Positions 1 to 6,721 of a DNA stretch of 13,933 bases are shown here, one piece after another. Both the position numbers and the translations under genes were made by a program. Within the stretch, counting starts at the first letter, position 1. Each line of letters opens with the position of its first letter. The notes beneath the pieces were generated by a model. It was not told the origin of the DNA. It made no database searches and was given only the letters and a program-made list of their open reading frames with translations. This stretch comes from Thermoplasmata archaeon (GTDB lineage Archaea > Thermoplasmatota > Thermoplasmata > GCA-020350865), in contig CP070672.1 of NCBI GenBank assembly GCA_020351895.1, positions 2,291,777 through 2,305,709 on the forward strand, given 5' to 3'.

Positions 1-1
1 A

Positions 2-778
2 TATCCAAATGGGATATGGATCAATAACAGCATGGTCCCAGGAAGTGGTGATGAATGGTACTTCAATACATTCTATCCAGATATTGGCCTTTATATCTAT
101 GATATTTGGGCAACCGATGCAAGTAACAACTGGAATAAAAGCAATCCTGAGATGTTCATATTCCATGATACAGACGGTCCGAGGTTCGGGATACCTGTTG
201 TTACACCAGATCCCAAGGAAAAAGGCAAGGATGTGAACATAACAATCGAAGTCACAGACGATATCGGCATAGATGAAGTATGGATAAACATCACATTTCC
301 TGATGGAACATGGACGAATGTTAGTATGATCCCAGGAACAGGCGATATATATTACTACAATCATACATTCGATGACATTGGAAATTACACCTTCACAATC
401 TGGGCAGTTGATATTGGTGGAAATTGGAACCAAACCGATCCTGGGAATTTCTCCGTAGATCCAGTTGAGCCAATCGATGTTCCTGTTAAACCCAATAAAT
501 CGCTTTACATGGTCCTATTGTTCATATATTGGCCTCTGTTTTTGATCCTTTTTACGGTTTTGTTCGTAAGAAGATATGGATTTGGAAACAGGTTCAAAAG
601 GGAAATCGATCCAATAGGTCATGTCCTTCATCAATATTATAAGGCTGTACATCCTGCTGCTCTTCCTAATAACATTGATACAACACAGGATATCATCAAC
701 TTCTCTTTAAAAACGGGCATTCCAATTGAAGAATTTATTTTTGCTCTTCAAGCAATTAGATTAGAGGATCAGATTTAG
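2..778 (+). CDS. C-terminal part of a membrane-anchored surface protein with repeated Ig-like domains (5' partial)
   Basis: The reading frame is open from base 2, so the start lies upstream of the window; 258 residues are visible. A motif with YPNG/FPDG, W, a PG(S/T)GD turn, DIG, IWA.D and NWN occurs at residue 1 and again at residue 99, so two copies of a beta-rich domain of about 98 residues are arranged in tandem. Many N-x-S/T sequons (for example NVS, NHT, NYT, NQT, NFS) point to an N-glycosylated exterior. A hydrophobic segment at about residues 168-189 is followed by RRYGFGNRFKR, which fits an outside-to-inside orientation with a cytoplasmic tail of about 70 residues. The tail matches no domain I recognise. 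The likely role is cell-surface adhesion or envelope structure. The gene converges with the minus-strand gene, with 15 bases between their ends. Confidence 0.8.
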   Translation, partial: YPNGIWINNSMVPGSGDEWYFNTFYPDIGLYIYDIWATDASNNWNKSNPEMFIFHDTDGPRFGIPVVTPDPKEKGKDVNITIEVTDDIGIDEVWINITFPDGTWTNVSMIPGTGDIYYYNHTFDDIGNYTFTIWAVDIGGNWNQTDPGNFSVDPVEPIDVPVKPNKSLYMVLLFIYWPLFLILFTVLFVRRYGFGNRFKREIDPIGHVLHQYYKAVHPAALPNNIDTTQDIINFSLKTGIPIEEFIFALQAIRLEDQI

Positions 779-793
779 GATCACTTTTAAACT

Positions 794-1300
794 TTACAGG
801 AACATATCCAGGCTCATCTGATACGGATCCTCTATGATATCCCTTTTTGGTTCTGTGCACTTCTTGAGGCTCCTGACCACGCTTGCCCTGAAATCCTTTT
901 CTGGAAAGAGATACTCGGCCTTCTTCACAACCTTCATGGTGCTCAGGTTGATGAGCCCAACTTCCTCGATGATGGGAGTAGTAAGAGAGAATTTTCTTGC
1001 TGCCAAGTAAAAGTATTCGCAGCTCTTTCTGTAGGTTTTGAGGTACTCCCAGCATAATTTGGGATGCACCTTCTGGTTCCAGTCCTTTATTTCTATGCCT
1101 ATTAGATAATCCCTTTTATTCTTCCTGAAAATGGTTAAGATATCTGCCAGATAGCAAATACCCTCCCAATCCATAAAATGCCTGGCTAAAACAGATTCTG
1201 TTGCGTGTAGCACATACTCACCGTGATCTTCGATTATGTCCAGAATCAGCTGCTCGTTAACTGTTTTGCTATAATTGTAGAATCTGATACTCCCATCCAT
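794..1300 (-). CDS. Putative PD-(D/E)XK-type nuclease with a C-terminal PCNA-interacting (PIP) motif
   Basis: This 168-residue protein is not a member of a family I can name. Residues 50-72 look like the core of a PD-(D/E)XK nuclease: Asp53 in a hydrophobic stretch, then Glu70-Ile-Lys72 at the end of a beta-strand (IGIEIK), followed by a helix with YLKTY. Glu16 in the first helix could be the usual upstream acidic residue. The last eight residues (161-168) read QMSLDMFL, which fits the PIP-box pattern Q-x-x-(L/I/M)-x-x-F-(F/Y/L) and sits at the extreme C-terminus, as in many archaeal PCNA clients. A DNA repair or replication-linked nuclease is inferred. The ATG at 1300 follows AT-rich TATA-like sequence on the minus strand. 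Without a profile search, another alpha/beta fold cannot be excluded. Confidence 0.7.
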   Translation of the reverse strand: MDGSIRFYNYSKTVNEQLILDIIEDHGEYVLHATESVLARHFMDWEGICYLADILTIFRKNKRDYLIGIEIKDWNQKVHPKLCWEYLKTYRKSCEYFYLAARKFSLTTPIIEEVGLINLSTMKVVKKAEYLFPEKDFRASVVRSLKKCTEPKRDIIEDPYQMSLDMFL

Positions 1301-1404
1301 GGGTACATCTTTCTTTTTATATTGTATTTCAATATAAAGGAGGGGGTAGAGTGAAGGTAATTTGAAAGTCAGAATCGAATGAGCAATGAAATGACATTTT
1401 CGAT

Positions 1405-1422
1405 AATAGTTGCATAACTATT
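1405..1422. promoter_or_regulatory. Perfect inverted repeat overlapping a TATA-like element
   Basis: Seven-base arms AATAGTT (1405-1411) and AACTATT (1416-1422) flank the tetranucleotide GCAT. The right arm runs into a TATA-like stretch TATTTTAT (1419-1426) placed about 33 bases before the ATG at 1458, so a protein bound here would block TBP. It is read as an operator candidate. The local AT-richness lowers confidence. Confidence 0.4.
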
Positions 1423-1457
1423 TTATCCTATTGATGCTCTCTATCCTCGGTGAATAA

Positions 1458-1682
1458 ATGAAGACCTATATTGAAGTATTCGTCTCCACAGATGGAGAGA
1501 AGGGCTCCGTGATCACAAAGAAGCTTATTGAAATGGGGTTGTCTTCTTCAATTGGTGAACATGATTTCGAGTACAAATGGAAGAAAAATGTGACCCTTCC
1601 CGAGGTCCTCCGTTTTGTTGATGACGTGCAGGCAAAACTCAGAGGCACAGGCACGATTTTGAAGTTCACAACCATCAGATAA
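1458..1682 (+). CDS. Small conserved-looking protein of unknown function, probable beta-alpha-beta-beta-alpha-beta fold
   Basis: This 74-residue protein is not recognised. Pattern reading gives strand (KTYIEVFVST), helix (GSVITKKLIEMG), two strands around HDFEYKWKK, helix (LPEVLRFVDDVQAKLRG) and a last strand (ILKFTTIR), the order of a ferredoxin-like or ACT-like fold; this is inference. It has no cysteine, no membrane segment and no catalytic motif. The ATG at 1458 is supported by GGTGA at 1449-1453, four bases upstream, and by a TATA-like element about 33 bases upstream. It is a single gene with about 316 bases before the next gene. A small ligand-binding or protein-binding role is possible but nothing in the sequence shows it. 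Confidence 0.7.
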   Translation: MKTYIEVFVSTDGEKGSVITKKLIEMGLSSSIGEHDFEYKWKKNVTLPEVLRFVDDVQAKLRGTGTILKFTTIR

Positions 1683-1739
1683 TCATGATGTTTTTATCCA
1701 TCTGTTATCTATTTTTATAGAGCAATTCATATTCTGTAT

Positions 1740-1767
1740 ATGATATGTTGAAACAGATATCATTTTT
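1740..1767 (+). terminator. Hairpin followed by a T run, possible terminator
   Basis: ATGATAT (1740-1746) pairs with ATATCAT (1757-1763), with an inner TGTT/AACA pairing, and the sequence continues into TTTTT (1763-1767). It lies 58 bases after the stop of the small gene. The stem is AT-only, so it is weak as an RNA hairpin; the T run alone could serve as an archaeal terminator. Confidence 0.3.
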
Positions 1768-1842
1768 ACTTTCGAGACTCGCAAGTAAACAATAGAACTG
1801 TAACGATTTTATAACATAATTATAAAAAATGAGTCGTATTCG

Positions 1843-1876
1843 GTCATAAATCACTAAATCTTAAATGATTTATGAC
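1843..1876. promoter_or_regulatory. 11-base perfect inverted repeat (operator or leader hairpin)
   Basis: GTCATAAATCA (1843-1853) and TGATTTATGAC (1866-1876) are exact reverse complements separated by 12 bases. It begins 15 bases after the TATA-like TATAAAAA (1821-1828), so it would lie around the transcription start or in the leader. It could be a two-half-site operator for a dimeric regulator or an RNA hairpin; the DNA alone does not decide. Confidence 0.55.
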
Positions 1877-1911
1877 GATTCTCAACACAGTAACACAGAA
1901 ACATTTTAGTA

Positions 1912-1926
1912 GGGAAATATTTATTA
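1912..1926 (+). promoter_or_regulatory. Candidate BRE/TATA promoter for the ferredoxin-CODH/ACS cluster
   Basis: GGGAAA directly followed by an AT-only stretch (TATTTATTA) resembles an archaeal BRE/TATA pair. A start of transcription about 25 bases downstream would give a leader of roughly 50 bases that contains the TTAATC repeats and the ribosome site. TATAAAAA at 1821-1828 is the main alternative. Confidence 0.4.
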
Positions 1927-1956
1927 CCAAAATCGACACGCTGATTACTGGGGGGA

Positions 1957-1979
1957 TTAATCCTTTTAATCGGTTAATC
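1957..1979. repeat. Three direct TTAATC repeats, the first inside a GGATTAATCC palindrome
   Basis: TTAATC occurs at 1957-1962, 1966-1971 and 1974-1979 (spacings of 9 and 8 bases). The first copy lies in the perfect ten-base palindrome GGATTAATCC (1954-1963). The block lies between the candidate promoter and the ribosome site of the ferredoxin gene and is likely regulatory. Confidence 0.5.
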
Positions 1980-1987
1980 TTCAGCCT

Positions 1988-1993
1988 GAGGTG
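1988..1993 (+). promoter_or_regulatory. Ribosome binding site that fixes a TTG start
   Basis: GAGGTG lies five bases before TTG at 1999. The next in-frame ATG codons are inside the ferredoxin after the first cysteine motif, so the TTG start is needed to keep the first iron-sulfur site. Confidence 0.75.
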
Positions 1994-1998
1994 TTTCC

Positions 1999-2427
1999 TT
2001 GAAGATCGTAAAATTGGATCCTGAGAGATGCGAAACTTGTCATACATGTGAGATTGCATGTATTATGAACCACTCTGATGCAAAGGATATCGACGAGGTC
2101 ATGATGATGGACCCGAAGATGCATCAAAGGATTTTAGTGGTTGAGAAAAAGGGTAAACCACATGTGCAGGTCTGCGTAAATTGCAAGAAACCAAAATGTG
2201 TGGAGGCTTGTGAATATGATGCCATAACAAAATTGGAAGATGGCACCGTTGTTTTGGATGAAGAGAAATGCACTGGATGCTGGGAGTGCATAGAGGCCTG
2301 TCCCTTCGATGCCGTTTGCAAATTGGAGGAGAAGAATATTTCCATCAAATGCGATTTGTGTGGGGGTGGAGATTATCAGGCATGCGTGTCGTCTTGTCCC
2401 ACACAGGCTTTGTATATTAAGGCTTGA
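1999..2427 (+). CDS. cooF: Four-cluster [4Fe-4S] ferredoxin, CooF/HycB-like electron carrier
   Basis: The 142-residue protein has sixteen cysteines in four groups: 11/14/17/21, 59/62/67/71, 91/94/97/101 and 118/121/129/133, plus one extra Cys107. This is the layout of the CooF, HycB and DmsB type of polyferredoxin, which carries electrons between an iron-sulfur or molybdenum enzyme and a partner. No signal peptide or membrane segment is seen, so it is cytoplasmic. It lies 47 bases upstream of the CODH/ACS fusion on the same strand, and CooF-type ferredoxins are the usual partners of CooS dehydrogenases, so it most likely shuttles electrons to or from the CODH half. Start is TTG, supported by GAGGTG. 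The symbol is by similarity and context; the electron partner on the other side is not in the window. Confidence 0.88.
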   Translation: MKIVKLDPERCETCHTCEIACIMNHSDAKDIDEVMMMDPKMHQRILVVEKKGKPHVQVCVNCKKPKCVEACEYDAITKLEDGTVVLDEEKCTGCWECIEACPFDAVCKLEEKNISIKCDLCGGGDYQACVSSCPTQALYIKA

Positions 2428-2474
2428 TATTAACCTTTATGTTGAGAATTAAAGAATATAATCGGAGGCTTTGA

Positions 2475-5400
2475 ATGAGCGAAGTAACGGAAAAGAAAGA
2501 AAACCATAAGGATAAAACAGTTGATCCCGCAGGCCTTGTCATGTTGGATAAGGCTGCCGAAGCGAACATGGAGACCTACTGGGACAGAAAGGATAAAATG
2601 TCACCACAGTGCGGTTTCGGAGAGTCAGGATTGTGTTGCAGGTTATGTCTACAGGGACCCTGCCGAATCGATCCCCATGGCAGGGGGCCCAAAGAGGGAA
2701 TATGCGGTGCAAAGGACTACACAATCGTGGCAAGAAAGGTGCTGAGAATGATCGGAGGTGGAGCAGCAGCCCACTCGGATCATGGAAGGCATCTTGCCCA
2801 TACCCTTCACGCACTCGCCGAAGGGAAGGCTCCTGCCTACTCAATAAAGGATGAAGAAAAACTAAAACGCGTTGCCCAAAAGGTTGGAATCGAGGTGGAG
2901 GGAAAGGACAACAACACCATTGCTAAAGAGCTTTCGGAAGCTGCCCTTGATGATTTTTCCAGGCAGACCGATGAACCTGCAACATGGCTTAAGACAATGC
3001 TTCCCGAAAAGAGATTGAACCTAGTTGACTCCCATGATGTCATGTGCACGAACATTGACAGGGGAATCGCGGAGCTCATGCACCGCTCACATCAGGGCTG
3101 CGATGCTGATCCTGTTCCTCTAATATTTGGTGGAATAAAATGTGCAATGGGTGACGTTACAGGTGAAAACATTTCAACGGATTTTTCGGATATTCTATTC
3201 GGGACTCCTGATATCGTCTCCTCAGAAGCCAATTTAGGCGCCCTGAAGGAAGACCATGTGAACATCTGTGTTCACGGCCACAATCCGGTTCTTTCAGAGG
3301 TCGTCTGCGATGCAGCCGAGGAATTAAAGGGTGAGGCTGAAGCAGCAGGTGCAAAAGGTATCAATATTGTTGGAATATGCTGTACAGCCAATGAACTTCT
3401 CATGAGAAGAGGGGTTCCAATAGCCACCAATTTCGCTTGCTCGGAGCTGGCCGTATTAACAGGTGTTTTAGACGCCATAGTTGTGGATTACCAGTGCATT
3501 TCCCCGTCTTTGGGTTACTGGTCTCAGTGCTTTCACACAAGGCTCATATCCACCATGCCGATAACAAGAATCCCCACAGACACACACATAGAGTTCACTG
3601 AAGAAGGTGCAGGTGAGGCCGCCAAGGAGATCATAAAAGTGGCAATAGCAGCCTACAAGATGCGGGATCCCAGCAAGGTTTTCATCCCTGAGTTCAAGAA
3701 CAAGGTCACAGCCGGATTCAGTTTGGAGACAATTAAAAAGGTCCTGGGCAAATTCAATGCTGAGGATCCGCTCCAGTACCTTGTGGATAAGATCAATGAC
3801 GGCACAGTTGCTGGAATTTGTTTGATTGCTGGTTGCAATAATGTAAAGACCCAGCATGACGAGGGTCATTTGGCAATCGCAAGGGAGCTTGCTAAAAACA
3901 ATGTGCTTGTGGTGGCAACAGGCTGTGCGGCCCAGGCTCTTGCCAAACACGGATACCTGACACCCGAGGCCACAAACGAATATGCAGGAGAATCATTGAA
4001 GGGATTCTTAACAGAACTGGGAGAAAAATCTGGCATGGGAGGACCTCTACCACTGGTTCTTCACATGGGATCCTGTGTCGACAACTCAAGGGTTGAGAAC
4101 CTGATCTCAGAGCTTTCTGATAAAATGGGTATCGACATGCACCAATTCCCAATGGTCGGCTCGGCTCCAGAGGCCATGTCCGAAAAGGCAGTGGCAATCG
4201 GTACCTGGCTTGTGGCAACAGGATGGCCCACACATGTGGGAGTTTACGCATTTCATAAGGGCAGCCCCATTGTAACGGAAATAGCCGAGGTCACGGCAAA
4301 GGATGTTTACGGGGGATTCTTCGTCTTTGAGAAGGATCCGCAGGAAGCTGCACGAAAGTTAAACAACATAATAAAATACCGAAGATGGAAGCTGGGAATC
4401 GGTGGCGATCCGGAAATCATTTACTGGGACGGTACAACAAAGGCCGATGTACGGCCCCAGATATCGCAAAAGGAGCTTTTCAAAAAGGCAGTTGACGGGG
4501 CAATCATAGCCACGGGATATGCGGATTACCTGCTGAGCAGGGCCATAAGAAAATACGGTGGAGAGAAGACAATCGAATATCCCGGAACAGGTTATTACCT
4601 ACCATCTATTACCGCCTGGACAGGAATCAAGGTGAAACAGTTGGGACAATTACCCACCATATTAGGCGATGTCAGAAGGAAGATAATCGAGGATGTTTAT
4701 ACATACGAAAACGCTGTTGCATCTGGTGAAGCCACCATGATTTCCGCAGAGATCGTGGAGGCCCTCAAATATGTTGAGGAGGGTGTGGATCCCTACGAGG
4801 GAACAGATTACAGCGGTTTCGTTCCAGATCAGATCTTAAGGGAACTGGGTATCGCATTCGTGGACGATACCATTCCTGGTGCCATTGTGTTAGTAGGTAA
4901 AGCCAAGGACCCCCAGGCCCTGAAAAAGATCATAAGGGACTGCCAGAACAAGGGTATGCTCATTATCCCGACATTCGATGTCATTCAGCAGATAAAGGAG
5001 GCTGGAATAGATGTGGGTGAGAAAAAGGGTCTTGATCGCATGCTCTTTTGCGTGGGAGAATTCACCCAAGCCATCCACGGACTTAACTTCGCAATTCGAG
5101 CCGCACTGGCTTTCGGAGGTAAAAAGCCTGGAGACAGGGAGGACATATACAATTACCTGAGTAAAAGGCCCAAGGTCGTAGTGCTTCAATTAGGCCCCAT
5201 AGACAATATCAAAGCAGCAGCCGAATTTGCAGTTCTCTTCAATGGCTCCCCTACAATCACTGACCAGGATGTGGAAGAGATACCCGGAAAGTACGTCGTG
5301 CAGAAGGACTATGAGCAGATGGTATCAACAGCAATCGAAATCAGGGATATGCAGATCAAGATGGGCGAAATCGATGTCCCTGTGGCCTACGGTCCTGCAT

Positions 5401-6608
5401 TCGAGGGAGAAACCATACGAAGACCCCAGACCTATGTAGAAGCAGGAGGTGCCGCAAAAACCACAGGTATGGAATTATGCAAGATGCGAAGCGCCGACGA
5501 GGTGGAGGACGGCAAGATCACCTTGATTGGTAAGGATGTTGACGAGATGGAAGAAGGCAGTAAAACCCATCTCGGTATTTTCGTTGATGTTTACGGTAAG
5601 AAAATGAAGGAGGACTTCGAATCAGTTTTGGAGAGAAGGATTCACCAGTTCGTGAACTTCACTGAGGGTGGTTGGCATACAGGTCAAAGGAACCTGGTTT
5701 GGATTCGGCTTTCCAAGAACTCTGTTGCCGAAGGATTGCGCTTTAAGCACTTCGGAAACGTGCTCTACAGCATGATGCATGCCGAGTTCGGTGCCATCGT
5801 CAACAGGGTTCAGGTGACAATAGTGACAGAAGAAGAGGAGCTGAAAAAGAGAATGCCAGAGGCAATGGAGACATATGCCAAGAGGGATGCCCGGATCGCA
5901 GATTTGGTGGATGAAGCCGTGGATACTTTCTATACGTGCACCCTTTGTCAATCATTCGCCCCGGATCATGTTTGCGTTGTCACCCCTGAGAGACTGGGTC
6001 TTTGTGGAGCAATTAATTGGCTGGATGCCAGTGCTTCAAACCAAATTGCACCAACTGGACCCAACCAGCCGATTGTAAAAGGTGATGTCATAGATGAAGT
6101 TAAGGGTCAATGGACTGGTGTAAACGAGGCTGTTCACGAGCATACCCACAGAAAATTGGAGCGTTTTAATGCCTACACCATGATGGAGGATCCAATGACC
6201 TCCTGCGGATGCTTTGAGTGCATAGTTGCCATGGTTCCTGAGGCTAATGGAGTCATGGTGATAAACAGGGAGTATCCTGGAACTTCCCCCATTGGAATGA
6301 AATTCTCAACCCTGGCAGGTTCTGTTGGTGGAGGTCTTCAGACACCAGGATTCATAGGTGTTGGAAGAAAGTACCTCACGAGCAAGAAATTCATACCTGC
6401 CGACGGCGGATTCCACAGAATCGTCTGGATGCCGAAGGACCTCAAAGATGCACTCATGGATGCCCTGAAGAAGAGGGCCGAGGAGCTGGGCACCCCAGAT
6501 TTTGTGGACAAAATCGCCGATGAGACCATAACAACCGATCCCAACGAGCTTCTGGAATTCCTCACAAAAGTGGATCACCCCGCATTGAAAATGCCGCCCA
6601 TGATGTAA
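2475..6608 (+). CDS. acsA-acsB: Single-chain fusion of Ni-Fe carbon monoxide dehydrogenase (CooS/AcsA) and acetyl-CoA synthase (AcsB)
   Basis: This 1377-residue protein joins two complete enzymes. Residues about 1-642 are a CooS-type dehydrogenase: Cys46/54 (D cluster), Cys55/58/63/77 (B cluster), proton-relay histidines 100/103/106/109, C-cluster ligands His269, Cys303, Cys341, Cys454, Cys484 and Cys534, and Lys571. The spacings match those I recall for Carboxydothermus CooS-II. After a linker of about 20 residues, residues about 664-1377 are full-length AcsB, including the N-terminal CODH-contacting domain that archaeal CdhC lacks; A-cluster ligands are Cys1155/1158/1167/1177 and Cys1244-Gly-Cys1246, with Moorella spacing. 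It reduces CO2 to CO and condenses CO, a methyl group from AcsCD and CoA to acetyl-CoA, or runs in reverse. No frame break or internal ribosome site is evident at the joint. The start has GGAGG at 2464-2468. Confidence 0.95.
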   Translation: MSEVTEKKENHKDKTVDPAGLVMLDKAAEANMETYWDRKDKMSPQCGFGESGLCCRLCLQGPCRIDPHGRGPKEGICGAKDYTIVARKVLRMIGGGAAAHSDHGRHLAHTLHALAEGKAPAYSIKDEEKLKRVAQKVGIEVEGKDNNTIAKELSEAALDDFSRQTDEPATWLKTMLPEKRLNLVDSHDVMCTNIDRGIAELMHRSHQGCDADPVPLIFGGIKCAMGDVTGENISTDFSDILFGTPDIVSSEANLGALKEDHVNICVHGHNPVLSEVVCDAAEELKGEAEAAGAKGINIVGICCTANELLMRRGVPIATNFACSELAVLTGVLDAIVVDYQCISPSLGYWSQCFHTRLISTMPITRIPTDTHIEFTEEGAGEAAKEIIKVAIAAYKMRDPSKVFIPEFKNKVTAGFSLETIKKVLGKFNAEDPLQYLVDKINDGTVAGICLIAGCNNVKTQHDEGHLAIARELAKNNVLVVATGCAAQALAKHGYLTPEATNEYAGESLKGFLTELGEKSGMGGPLPLVLHMGSCVDNSRVENLISELSDKMGIDMHQFPMVGSAPEAMSEKAVAIGTWLVATGWPTHVGVYAFHKGSPIVTEIAEVTAKDVYGGFFVFEKDPQEAARKLNNIIKYRRWKLGIGGDPEIIYWDGTTKADVRPQISQKELFKKAVDGAIIATGYADYLLSRAIRKYGGEKTIEYPGTGYYLPSITAWTGIKVKQLGQLPTILGDVRRKIIEDVYTYENAVASGEATMISAEIVEALKYVEEGVDPYEGTDYSGFVPDQILRELGIAFVDDTIPGAIVLVGKAKDPQALKKIIRDCQNKGMLIIPTFDVIQQIKEAGIDVGEKKGLDRMLFCVGEFTQAIHGLNFAIRAALAFGGKKPGDREDIYNYLSKRPKVVVLQLGPIDNIKAAAEFAVLFNGSPTITDQDVEEIPGKYVVQKDYEQMVSTAIEIRDMQIKMGEIDVPVAYGPAFEGETIRRPQTYVEAGGAAKTTGMELCKMRSADEVEDGKITLIGKDVDEMEEGSKTHLGIFVDVYGKKMKEDFESVLERRIHQFVNFTEGGWHTGQRNLVWIRLSKNSVAEGLRFKHFGNVLYSMMHAEFGAIVNRVQVTIVTEEEELKKRMPEAMETYAKRDARIADLVDEAVDTFYTCTLCQSFAPDHVCVVTPERLGLCGAINWLDASASNQIAPTGPNQPIVKGDVIDEVKGQWTGVNEAVHEHTHRKLERFNAYTMMEDPMTSCGCFECIVAMVPEANGVMVINREYPGTSPIGMKFSTLAGSVGGGLQTPGFIGVGRKYLTSKKFIPADGGFHRIVWMPKDLKDALMDALKKRAEELGTPDFVDKIADETITTDPNELLEFLTKVDHPALKMPPMM

Positions 6609-6721
6609 ATTTTTATTAACTGTAATGTTATTCACCCACATATTCGCAAGGTATTGATAAAGAGAGAAAGAAACTAGAACGAGTATTCAAGATTAAATGA
6701 AGCAATAATGGGGGGAACTGT

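Larger units (their letters stand above)
1683..1998. other. 316-base regulatory gap upstream of the ferredoxin-CODH/ACS cluster
   Basis: No convincing gene lies here. The gap holds, in order: an imperfect hairpin with arms ATGATAT/ATATCAT followed by five T (1740-1767), a candidate transcription end for the upstream small gene; a TATA-like TATAAAAA at 1821-1828; an 11-base perfect inverted repeat (1843-1876); a second TATA-like element (about 1917-1924) preceded by GGGAAA; three direct TTAATC repeats (1957-1979); and the ribosome site of the ferredoxin gene. Such density of symmetric elements suggests that the downstream cluster is controlled here. Confidence 0.6.

Noticed and set aside
756..1055. 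99-residue open frame on the minus strand
   Set aside because: It overlaps the nuclease-like gene on the same strand in another frame; its Gly/Arg/Glu-rich translation looks like a frame shadow.
3468..3950. 160-residue open frame on the minus strand
   Set aside because: It is antisense to the CODH domain with its conserved cluster ligands; a shadow frame.
4390..4480. Sequencing frameshift or lost stop joining two separate genes
   Set aside because: The frame is continuous, no ribosome site or in-frame start like that of AcsB is seen at the joint, and both halves keep their family spacing; read data would still be needed to exclude an assembly error.
6609..6721. Separate promoter for acsDC
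   Set aside because: The gap has AT-rich sequence but no convincing TATA/BRE pair at a suitable distance, so none is listed.
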